From Rhexocercosporidium sp. MPI-PUGE-AT-0058 (lineage: Eukaryota; Ascomycota; Leotiomycetes; Helotiales): a stretch of 64,000 nucleotides of DNA. The translations under genes were made by a program, and so were the position numbers. The stretch is taken from NCBI GenBank assembly GCA_020746875.1, contig JAGTJL010000005.1, positions 620,001 to 684,000 on the forward strand, read 5' to 3'. Below the pieces are notes generated by a model. That model was not told the origin of the DNA, ran no database searches, and saw only the letters and a list, made by a program, of their open reading frames with translations. Shown piece after piece: positions 54,756-64,000 of the stretch (within the stretch, counting starts at the first letter, position 1; every line of letters begins with the position of its first letter).

Positions 54756-55632
54756 GGCGATCGCTTGAGCCTGCCTACCTGACGTCGAGAGAATGGGACT
54801 CTGGATGTTGGAGGCGAACAATTCCTCTCACGAAAATGGGGTCGTTGCATGAGTATCTCGAAAGAGGATGATGGACGCTAGGGTTGGTATAAGTACTCCG
54901 GGATGTCAACTTGATATGCACCTTCATTAAGGAGCTTGGAACTAGCTGTGTGCCAGTAGACTCTTAGCCCTGGTAGCGCTAAAGACGCCATTACAAGCAT
55001 TGTTATTTTTTACTTAAGCCTTGTGCTAGTATCTCTCTAGGTACATTTTACGCGATAGCAGAGATCCTTGAAGTTGCCCACTTATGATTATGAATAGGAC
55101 TAATAGGATCAAGTCTGGCTGTATCCTTGCTATGTGTTGGTGTTGGGGAAAGGGCCTGGTAGTAGTCATGTCTGTAACCCTTGGATAACGAAAGAGGGTG
55201 GGTGCCTTTTACTACGGTCATATTAGGAAAGATATGCATTATTGGCCATAGGATCCTGCAGCGCTCCCAACCACATGGCTTTCTGGGATTGAGACTCCGT
55301 CATGTCCCCGCGGCCCAACCCGGCTATTGCATATCCGGGTCTAAGTGAAGCCTCAGACTAGCTAGTCACAGCCAATTACGGCACCATGAAGCGCGCGGAG
55401 GTCGACTCGGAGGTCGGGTGTGGACAGAGAGATGAAGCAAACCCCGATGCCCCCTACAGTCCCCCCCGTCTCAACGTTATTCGGTGGAGACCCTTTTGCC
55501 TATCACTTAAACGCAAAAGGGGCAGATTTCAAGCTGGACAAGGAATGTACAGAAATCGATTTGGTACTTGGTAAAAGCGGTAAACAATATGCGCTCGCAG
55601 TTTGTGTACGATTCCAAAGGTTTCTACTTGTT
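54756..55632. other. Intergenic region at right edge of cluster
   Basis: Promoter of regulator 2 and unassigned DNA. A 79-codon plus frame at 55420-55659 runs into the MITE and is not a gene. Nothing else seen. Confidence 0.4.
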
Positions 55633-55825
55633 AGGGTTGTGTATAAGGGTATTACTTGATAATATATTAAAGTTAATCCGCTGTCTTGCTAAGTATCTAC
55701 TTCGTATTAAGGGCAAGTAATGTACAATTCTAGTCTGCGCATAAACATATTAAATCTAAATACTTAACAAGACAGCGGATTAGCATTGATTTATTATTAA
55801 GTAATACCCTTGTACACAGCCCTGG
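55633..55825. mobile_element. MITE with about 60-bp terminal inverted repeats
   Basis: The left arm 55633-55695 and right arm 55760-55825 are inverted copies. Both contain the AGGGYTGTGTAYAAGGGTA end and the ATCCGCTGTCTTG inner block, with few mismatches. The internal part is short and non-coding. The right tip (TACACAGCCCTGG) matches the right tip of the neighbouring mariner relic at 57101-57121, so this is likely a deletion derivative mobilised by that family. Confidence 0.75.
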
Positions 55826-55946
55826 CAATTTACCAAGTAGCCATATAGCCGCGCTGACTCGAATGCTGGACGAGGTTCAGGTCTATCTTGACAAGATAAG
55901 GCTATATACGTATTAAGGGTAGATATGTACAATTCTAGTCTGTGCG
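55703..55946. repeat. Direct repeat pair in transposon ends
   Basis: A roughly 39-nt segment at 55703-55741 recurs at 55908-55946. Both begin CGTATTAAGGG and contain TGTACAATTCTAGTCTG. One copy is inside the MITE, the other in the subterminal part of the mariner relic. Confidence 0.75.
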
Positions 55947-57121
55947 TAGACCCATGAAGATCAGATACTTGGCAGTGCTGCTTTACATGAATTCCTTAGT
56001 ATTTTGATGTCCTCCTTCTGCGTCAATCACTACTTTACATCTCTTAGGCATTTCCCTGATTAATTCCCTAACCCAATCAATTAAAATTGATTCCCACGCT
56101 TCTAATACAGCCTCCTGCTATCTTTTATACGACCTATAAACCTCTGGGTATTTTGCTTTTATATAATTCTTCGTATCATCCCAAAGTGTCTCAATCGGAT
56201 TTAAATCAAGAGAATTCGCTAGCCAAAAGACAGGAATGATTCCAATTGCTTCAAATACTGAAATTGTATACTTTAAAGCGTGGCCTTTCGTATTGTCTTG
56301 TTGAAAGATTAAGTCAGGATACTGCTGTCGAATTTTTTATATAATTGGAATAACAATTCCGCTGTACTAGCCTTCATTAATCGTCTCCCATTCCTTCTCC
56401 CAAAATAACCCCTTATGCCGGCCGTATTTCCCTGATATTAAACCCCAAAACATCCACCCAATCTTCCTTTGATATCGTCCTTCTATACAAACCGGGTGAA
56501 GAACCTTTTCGGGTCCGATTTTCCGTGTAATCCAGTCTTCTGAATATATTCCGGGCTATACCCAAGTCTCGTCACTCCAAAGACTGAAACCATTAATCTT
56601 CGGTCCAATCTTCGTGCTCAATAGCCTATTGAAGTCGTGAGACTCAATTCTCATACGTAAGAACTGGTTTGCGGCGTGCGATTCGGCGAGCATACCCTCC
56701 TTTCCGGAAAGCTGTACGAATTACGCGTTCCACTTGAAAATCGAAGGAATATCAGCCCAAGCTACCCGTCGGTTTACCCTTGAGGCAGTAACCCATTGAA
56801 TCAGGCGTTTACGTTATAAAGTATTTAAGAGAGCTTTCTGTCCTCGTAAATGATATTGAGGGGTCAATCGAGTAGACGAGGCGTGTTACACTTGACGTCG
56901 TGTAAGGTTTAGCTGAAGTGCAATATCGTCTTAAGTCCAACCGGCGTCAAAATACAACGTTTGACAGCGTAATCGTTCGTCGCGAGAAGTCTGCTTGGTT
57001 GGGGTTTTTGGCGTAGGTACACTGAATGAAGACTCCATGCTGAAAGTCTTAATTCCTGGTGCAAAAAGCGGCGAATTAGGGTTCTTTTATCATTGGGTGG
57101 TACCCCTGTATACAGCCCTGG
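55826..57121 (-). mobile_element. Degenerate Tc1/mariner transposon
   Basis: Encloses the broken transposase. The right end is GGTACCCCTGTATACAGCCCTGG-like (57099-57121), matching the MITE tips. The left end is not intact. Composition is AT-rich relative to the flanks. Confidence 0.7.
55983..57038 (-). pseudogene. Tc1/mariner-family DDE transposase, RIP-like inactivated
   Basis: A continuous family-like frame of about 351 codons with at least eight in-frame stops, all TAA or TAG. The N terminus has a helix-turn-helix region (SRDERLRCQTLYFDAGWT, DDIALQLNLTRRQV). The catalytic triad region is visible: WSDETWV, LIFQQDNTKGHA, and NSLDLNPIETLWDD. Stops fall after GWT, RQV, NTL, WNA, ETWV, NEG, IPII and YKR. 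They sit where CAA or CAG would fit, as expected from C-to-T change at CpA. The element's right terminus is CAGCCCTGG at 57121. The left terminus is probably confused with the MITE. Confidence 0.85.
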
Positions 57122-57335
57122 CAAGTAGAAACCTCTAGAATCGTGCACAGACTGCGAGTGCACATTATTTACCGCTTTTATCAAGCACAAAGTAGATGAG
57201 CCTTGGCAGTGTAGACTTTTTGTAACCCTGCTATAGCCTCTCTCTCCTCCACCTCTTTCATCGCTCTCCCTCTTCCCACCAGCCACCACCATCGCGCCCG
57301 ACTAGAATATCCTGCACCGCCGCGTATAAATCATC

Positions 57336-58928
57336 ATGGGCTTCCTTGTGCGTGACGAAGATTATGAAAGTCAAGCGCAGGCCAAGATCCAAGCCGAGAT
57401 CCAGGCGTCTCACTCACCCGACGGCGTACAAGAACTACACGGCGGCAACATCCGATATGAAATCACACTACCACTCCTCACCAACCCTCGAGAGAACCGC
57501 CTGACATGTCACGAGACTGCCCAAGAGACCGCATATGTCAGCGCCCACATCTCGTCCCGCATCCACGCCTTGTACTCGCAACTCGAGCTCGCCGCCGCCA
57601 ATTCCTCTACCTTGGCAGCACCTAACGATGAGGGTATCACGCTGTCCATCGAGATTGCGCCACAGTCCTTTGACATTTACCCAGCATGCGACCATCGCAG
57701 GTATCACTCTCGGCGTCTCCATCTACATAACCCAGAGACTCTGCCCCTCCTCCATTTTATAGACAAACTATCTATCAAATCAACGGAAAGCTATAGCGGG
57801 GTCTGCGGCTTGTACGATATCCGCCCCTTATCACTGCTCGTTCCTTTGCAATGCATCGCTGCCCTGCCGAAGCTCACCACGCTCCTGCTTCCGTATGGGT
57901 GGGAGCGGCCGATGCCCTACCCCTCGCCCAGCACGCCGGTGCGCGAGCATTACACTCGACCCTGGGAGGGACCCCTTAGGGACGCGAGACATGACTTTGG
58001 CGATGCGATTTGCGAGCAAGAGAAGTTTCTCCGCGGCAGACGGATTCCTACGAGTCTAAAGAACGCGCTGCTGCATTTTTGGGAGCAGCAGCAGATCGCG
58101 TTGGAAGATCAGAGTGTGGCCCGACCAGATCTGATCTATCCGGCCGAGAGGGATCCCTTCAGCGTAGGATTGTGTAGGTTGGCTACACAGCTCGAGAGGC
58201 TTGACCTACGTGCTATGGTGACCGAGGACTTGTTTCCTGCTACAGGGGCTGCAGAGAATCAGCAGTGGTCATCTATGCAGCGGCTCCGAATCGAGTTTCA
58301 CCCGCTCCGCCCAGATGGAATGTGGTACTTTGTCGGTCCGCGAGGCGAGGATCCTTTGCATAGCGACAGCAGCGGCGGCTCCGAGGACGATAGAGAAGGC
58401 GGTTTTCACATTTCCGAGACGACAGATTACCCCCGCGAACACGACATACCCGCAGACAAAGAGATCGATGAGGAATTCGATGAATTTCCAAATGGTGACT
58501 CCGAGCTCGATGAACTCCCCGATATGTTCCGGACGGAGCCACATAGAGAGAGGATCGAGCCTTTACTTGCGCGGTTTGCAGCAGCGGTGGCTAGTATGCC
58601 CAGGTTGAAGGACGCGGAGATGTTTGCACACGTCTGGTGGACGCCCTCAGAGAGCCGAGAAGAGGAGTATGCTGGCGATGCACCATACGACAAGGACAGT
58701 GTGCACAAATGGAGTGTGCGGTATCTTGCTGGCCGTGATGAAGGCGACAACGGCGACGGCAAGACGACGACTCCGGTAGTGCAGTGGCAAGTTGGGGACT
58801 GGAGACCTAGCACAGGGGTCATGGAGATTTTCGAGGCGCTTGGCACACAAGAGTGGCTTGCTTTCGAGTTTACAGAAGGCAGGCCCTTGCCGACCACCGA
58901 TGATGCGATGCGAGCCCGGCTGTTTTGA
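57336..58928 (+). CDS. Hypothetical protein, 530 aa
   Basis: Not recognised with certainty. A single-exon frame from an ATG after a C/T-rich leader (57230-57335). Residues 1-30 are Gln/Ala-rich helical. The middle (about 125-300) has Leu-rich segments such as LLHFIDKLSIKSTESYSG and LQCIAALPKLTTLLLPYGWE, like the repeats scored in fungal F-box or LRR-type proteins. The block LRIEFHPLRPDGMWYFVGPR (about 318-337) recalls a conserved element of fungal F-box-associated proteins. Residues 345-395 are strongly acidic. No F-box, catalytic motif or TM segment is visible. It is next to the transposon relic, whose end lies 215 bp upstream. Confidence 0.7.
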   Translation: MGFLVRDEDYESQAQAKIQAEIQASHSPDGVQELHGGNIRYEITLPLLTNPRENRLTCHETAQETAYVSAHISSRIHALYSQLELAAANSSTLAAPNDEGITLSIEIAPQSFDIYPACDHRRYHSRRLHLHNPETLPLLHFIDKLSIKSTESYSGVCGLYDIRPLSLLVPLQCIAALPKLTTLLLPYGWERPMPYPSPSTPVREHYTRPWEGPLRDARHDFGDAICEQEKFLRGRRIPTSLKNALLHFWEQQQIALEDQSVARPDLIYPAERDPFSVGLCRLATQLERLDLRAMVTEDLFPATGAAENQQWSSMQRLRIEFHPLRPDGMWYFVGPRGEDPLHSDSSGGSEDDREGGFHISETTDYPREHDIPADKEIDEEFDEFPNGDSELDELPDMFRTEPHRERIEPLLARFAAAVASMPRLKDAEMFAHVWWTPSESREEEYAGDAPYDKDSVHKWSVRYLAGRDEGDNGDGKTTTPVVQWQVGDWRPSTGVMEIFEALGTQEWLAFEFTEGRPLPTTDDAMRARLF

Positions 58929-59375
58929 TGTCAGATAGGCGGCGTGATATTGGATTCAAGGGGCATGGATAACGCTAGAGAGGAGGAAGTCATAATAACC
59001 GAGTCCTGATCTTGCGACGCTAAAAGTGGTGGGATTAGATTCAAATGAATGGGCAAAGACGTTCTCGCCTACAAGTAAAAAAGTCTGCTCATGGATCCTG
59101 TCAAAGGGTTTGTCGGGCGGAGCTTTCAAGTGCCACAAAAGCTTCATTAACATTGTCCTTTGAATCAACGCTGACTCTATTAGAGGAGACATACAAAACT
59201 ACACACAAGATATCTAGATATATAGATATGACCGTGGTCGAAGATCTACGCATATTTACACATTTATATTATCCAACAATTGCGTATTCTAATTTAACAC
59301 ACATCGTTAACTACAGAAGTCTTCACAAAACCTCCTTTTACGATCGGAGTTGCTCCTAAGTACTCGCGCACTGCC
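58929..59375. other. Convergent intergenic region
   Basis: AT-rich (59180-59320). 3' flanks of the 530-aa gene and the chitinase gene. No gene seen. Confidence 0.45.
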
Positions 59376-62300
59376 TCACCATGCGAATTGCCATGCAGGC
59401 ATATTTCGCATGAACACATCCATTACCTCAATGTCTTCAATCAGCTGTAGGACGTCGGGATTGTTAGCGTACGTCTGCCTCTGGGCATCTGTGACCCAGA
59501 AGTCCCTCATAGGACCGAAGAAATCGTCGATAACCTTCATCGTCCTCCTCTGCATTAGGAGGAACCGGTACTTCATAAAATCGTCCCATTTGGACCGCAG
59601 CTGCAAGGGCTGCCATGCGGCGTGGCCCGCTGGGGGGTTCGCAGGCAGGACTGTGGTGTCTAGCAGGTCGAGAATGTCCCCGATTCGCGCCTTCTGATCG
59701 CGCAGAATTTGAAGCGGTTCGAGATCGTTGTGGTACATGCGCGAGCCTAGACATGCGCGCATGATCTTGTACACACCTCTCGCCCCGACCGCTGTGTAGA
59801 TCGAGCCAACCTGGTTTTCGTCGTCTTGGATCCACGCGTCGGTGTCGGCAACCCGCTTACTGAGATCGCCCCAGGCCTTGCCCTTGATTCTGGAGTTGAT
59901 GTTTGCCTGCAGGGAGAGATACTCTTCTCGGTGCCATGTCTTGGTGGGGAACTGCGAGGCAATGTGCTTGAGGGGCGACGCCAGGGCGCTTGCACCCTGG
60001 GCCGAGTCGATATTGGCCACGACCTGTACAGCGAAGAGCTTCTTGACATATTCGCAGAACCCAATTCTTTGAGTTGGGTTCTGTGGATCAGGGAGGGGCT
60101 CCTGTTCCTCCTTGTCGAGATAGTTGAAGAATTCGTTAATCATTTGGGCCTCCAGGAGGTGCTCCGAGTGATACGAGGTGCCCGCAACGCGTCCGGCCAG
60201 TGGATTGCCCCAGGCAAAGCTGTTGCAATTCTCGGGATCCTCGTAGCCGTAGACATTGGCATTCGGAATCTCACCGTCGGTAGGGTACTCGAAGTTCACT
60301 GTCGCCTTGCAGATCTCGACTTTTTTAGGCGCTCTCTTCTCGATCGATCTCTCAAGAAGCCCAGTGAGATGCTCGTCTGCCTCGCTAACAGGATGAGGGT
60401 GGGCATGGCCAGAGCCATGGACGTGCCGTCGATGAGCATCAAAATGGCTGTGCAAATGTTTTGCTCCCAGGTTGGACGTGGACGTGTCTAGGCTCCGCCT
60501 CTCGTTATCGCTGAGATCGGGAACACCCCAAGGCGGCTCAACAGACTTGCAATCAGCGGCTCCGTTTCCGCCATTGCCATCGGCCGGAGGAGGACAAAAG
60601 AATTTGCCCACAGGGATGCTGATCGCAGGGCCGTAGACACCGCCCCTCTTGACAAGACTTGAGCGCCGTTGATGTGGGTTTTCGGTGAAAAAGTCTGGGT
60701 TTTCAAACAGAGAAGGCAAAGTGTGACCACCGTACGCAGAGTTGTCAGAGTAGTTCCCATCACCGCCTGTGATGAGGCTCAGGTCTCGCTTGAGTGGAAT
60801 CGGACCAAGATCAGGACACGTGCCCTCCTCAAGTACAATCTTGTTCCACTTGGGTGTCAGGTCGTAATCTCCACTGGTCCACCCAAATCCGGACACTCTG
60901 GCAAACAGACGGGCACCAACTTCCATGCCAAATGTAAAAGGGCAGGTTCCGCTCGTAGAGATACCCCCTTCAGCTTGGTCATGACGCTAGCCTCGCCCAC
61001 AACAGCAGCAGCAGCTGGTGGAACCTCCCAACGGTCTGCGAACCTGAGGCCAAACTCTGCCGCGGCCGAGAGCTTGGCTGTTATATCGCCCTGGACTGCA
61101 ATACCAGCGTAGAACTCTGGCTTCTTAATGCCACTGAAGTCGCCGGTCTGCTTGAGATCGGCGTTGCTATCGTTGATAAGCTCAGGCTGGTACCCATTCT
61201 CAGCTGGCAGGACCTGGCGGACTTCCCACTTGGCGATTTCGAGTTTGGTCTCCACCGTTCCAGCCATAGCGAAGGCAGCGTCGATGCTGCCTTCAACTGT
61301 GAGCTGAGGTCCAATAGTGGCGATTCCTGGAATCTTGAAAGAAGCGCCGGGGAAAGGGATATTGAGAATTGTACTCTTCTTCTCATACGAAACCCTTGCG
61401 ACGGCCTCGACGGTAATAACCCCTGTGACCTCCCCTTTATTGTAGAACGTGAGATAGCTCTTGTCCATACTCAGGGGCTTCTGGGATAAATCGTTGACGA
61501 TAAGAGTAAAGCCGAAACTAGACTCAACCTTGACGTTGAGCAGGGCCTGGGCGAGGATGTGGCCGTCGTATCTGACATCTCCCTTCGTGCAGTCCCAGGT
61601 GTCGTCAACGAGCTTAGCTGTGATGGTGTCGTCGTAGCGGTGCCTGAACTCGCGCTTGATCTCGGGCTTGACGAGCTGGGCGAGCCACTCAAGGACGCTC
61701 TTGCCAAACCACCGCTCGTGAAGATCACGTTTATCGATCTTATTAAGGTGATAGTCGTCTCTGAACTCTTCCTCGAGCCATCGCACAGGGTTACCACCAA
61801 CGTCAGCTAATGACCGTCTCGCTAAGCCGCTGTTGTTGTTGTTGTCCAGACCAAGGTCTCGCTTCTTATTGACAGACCCGGCGACTATCGTATCCCAGTA
61901 ATCGTCCTGGTTACTAAAGTCGATACGCATCTGGGTACTGCCGAGGTCGCGCGGGACGCGCTTAAACTCGTAGTCAAAGGTGAGATCATAGACAACCGGC
62001 TTAAGCTGCGCGAGGTTGGCAAGATGGCGAGGCAAAAGATTCGTGTGATCGTCCCCAGGAGAAGGCAACATGCTCTTGGCAACGGCGTACTTGCCTGGGC
62101 CACAACCCTTGGGCATCTGCAAGATGGTGCCAGGGACCCCGTGACCGAGACCAATCTTATCGCAGTTGCTGTCAGCAGTGAAGTCAGTGCAGACCATCCG
62201 GACCTTGTGTTCGCCCTCTGTGACGGCATCATGGCAGTCAAAGACGTCCCAGTGAGAGCCGTCGCGCTTGTCGAGGGAGACTTGAAGCTCCTCAGGGGAG

Positions 62301-64000
62301 ACGAGGACTACGAACTGGAAAGCGGCCTCATTAGGGTCCGTATCGCCATCAGCAGATGACTTATCCGTCTCGAGAGTGAAGTCCGTATCAACGCCGCCTT
62401 CGGGCGGGTGCTCGAAGAGATTCCCCAGCGGTACTGGGAGGAAAAGGGGCTCGCCGTCCGACTCGCAGCAGAAGGTACGGACGCGGTCGAGGTGGATACC
62501 ACAGGTCTCGCTTCCACCAAAGTACGAGTCTGTGATCTGAACTGTCTTCATATCCGGGCAGTGCCCGTCAAAGCAATTACCAGGCTTGCCGTACCAAGCG
62601 CAGTTCTTCCACTTATTGACTTCAGCTTTAGGGCAGCAGTATAGTTTTTTAGTATCGAGGTCGAGCGCGTCGAGAACCTGGAGCAGTACCTCACCGGTCA
62701 GCGAGACGAGGGGCACGGCACGTCCGACGACCCTCAGGATGACGGATGCGATATCGTCCAGGATGTCGAGCACGGTACCCGAGAATGTCAATGGGAGCTC
62801 GTCACTATGACACTGCTCAGCGACGCCGCGCCACTTGCAGATATTCTTTTCGCCCAGCGCGGCTTTGCAACAGTGCGCGAGCTGTCCATCCCAACAGTCC
62901 TTGCCGCCGCCATACTTGCTCATGTGTGTCATGACCTCGTCGTCCTCACAGTGGCCATTGCAGAACTTGGTGTCACCGCCTCGCCAGTGGCACTCCTTGG
63001 GGTCAGGGGCTCCTGATAGCGGACAACAGAGCTCGCTCTTCTTATTTTTGCCGCACTTCTGGTCTGTGATCTTGATCTCGCCCGCCTGACAATGGTCGCC
63101 ACATCCGGTAACGTAACACATTTCGTTCGTGCCCGTCCAGTTCTCGTCCGACTTGTCAGTCGTCTTGAAGTCGCCTAGGGGCTTGGGGTCTAGCACCGCC
63201 GACAGCGCCGACATTTGGGCGTCGTCCTGGTCAATAGCCCAGATCAGGTACCCTCCTAGACCAAGCTTGCTGGCCAGGTCCTTCTTCTGCTTGAATGTGT
63301 CCTTGTCGTCGAACGATACCCACTGGTCACTATTCCAAGTAATATACTTTACGCCGGCGTCCTTGTCATGCACAGGCGTGAGCTTCTTGGTATCGATAAT
63401 CTCTTGGATCTCACGGTAACTGAGAATGCCCGATTCGCCACTACAGGCACCTTTGGTAGCCCCTCCCTTGAACAGACAGCCAGGCTTATTACATGACGGA
63501 TCGGCCAGTTGAAAGGCGCGCCCATAGAAGCCGAGACCCATGTTTAGCTTGCTGGCGGCCACATCGTTTCTCCAGAAAAGGTCAAATGCCAGGCTCATCT
63601 CTGTTAAGTTAGTATGGCCATAGATATGAGATCCGATTGGGTTATCGCGATCCCAAACTCCGTGGAGACTATTTTATAATTAGTATAGCTCGAGCATATT
63701 GAAATTGCCGAAGGGAGCAAAACATACTCGTACGACATGACGTTGACAAAGTCGGTATAGTCAACAGCCTTGAGGTCAAAGTGGCGAAGGTACCAAAAGC
63801 TGGTTGGGACCGTGAACGACACAATGTACTTCTTGGGTTGTTTCTTATTCTCGTCCTCAAGTTCCTTCAGAAACTGAGTAAAATTCTCGCCGTCCTCAGG
63901 GACACCGCCACGGTCGTCGGCTCCGGGATATTCCTGTTTGAAGAGAATTGTAAGCAAGCGCCTATGGCTACTTTGATCCAATCAACTTACCCAGTCAAAA
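59376..64000 (-). CDS. GH18 subgroup-C chitinase, killer-toxin-alpha-like, 5' part outside window, with a frame break
   Basis: Partial gene: the signal peptide, LysM/chitin-binding part and start lie beyond 64000. Exons seen: 64000-63991, 63933-63728 and 63668 onward. The GH18 motif is split by an intron: DW ends at 63991 and the catalytic Glu begins EYPGADDRGG at 63933. Then come VNVMSYD, NMGLGFYGRAF and GGYLIWAIDQDD (end of the TIM barrel). Cys-rich repeats follow (CHWRGGDTKFCNGHC), then the long C-terminal region of this fungal family. The frame running to 60857 and the family-like frame starting near 60960 differ, so the reading frame changes near a five-C run at 60964-60968. This is either a real inactivating break or a base-call error. 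It is a cell-wall/antagonism enzyme by family; toxicity cannot be inferred. Confidence 0.8.

Noticed and set aside
60857..60968. Intron to explain the chitinase frame change
   Set aside because: Candidate GT-AG pairs either give the wrong frame or remove conserved family sequence.
1..64000. CRISPR arrays, rRNA genes, tRNA genes
   Set aside because: No spaced direct-repeat array or rRNA sequence seen; I found no convincing tRNA cloverleaf by eye, though a covariance search would be decisive.

Overview
The window is nuclear DNA of a filamentous ascomycete (Pezizomycotina). Reasons: genes split by short (about 48-150 nt) GT-AG introns, three Zn(II)2Cys6 regulators, an ankyrin-CorA protein, an RTA1-family gene, a GH18 killer-toxin-like chitinase, and a mariner relic whose stop codons look like RIP damage. 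The exact class (Leotiomycetes or a neighbour) is inference. All gene models were built by hand by joining exons so that frame and family motifs continue across junctions.

Region 1 to about 31 kb is mostly ordinary housekeeping and lineage-specific sequence: a small unknown protein, a Zn2Cys6 regulator, a broken RTA1 gene, an F-box-like protein, peroxisomal membrane protein PXMP4, ribosome factor RPF2, a BTB protein, the divergent ER pair EMC3/SPC2, the Fe-S targeting factor MMS19, methylene-THF dehydrogenase MTD1, a tandem macrodomain protein with a Lys-rich tail, and an ankyrin-CorA membrane protein.

Region 31.2 to 54.8 kb is a compact catabolic-looking gene cluster and the most interesting part. 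It holds a divergent ureohydrolase, an HMG-CoA-lyase/enoyl-CoA-hydratase fusion, a nitrilase, a Zn2Cys6 regulator, both subunits of a biotin-dependent 3-methylcrotonyl/geranyl-CoA-type carboxylase transcribed divergently, a sugar-porter MFS transporter, a second enoyl-CoA hydratase, an acyl-CoA synthetase and a second Zn2Cys6 regulator. CoA ligation, carboxylation, hydration and retro-aldol cleavage form a logical series for a beta-methyl-branched, alpha,beta-unsaturated acid (3-methylcrotonate or an acyclic isoprenoid acid such as geranate). Three of the enzymes end in canonical peroxisomal PTS1 tripeptides (AKL, AKL, ARL) and a fourth in SML, so I propose a peroxisomal version of a pathway that is normally mitochondrial. 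The carboxylase promoter has a CGG-N10-CCG palindrome, and the nitrilase and transporter promoters share a 13-mer.

Region 55 to 64 kb has a MITE and a RIP-like Tc1/mariner relic, an unknown 530-residue protein, and the 3' part of a GH18 subgroup-C chitinase that runs off the window and carries a frame break.
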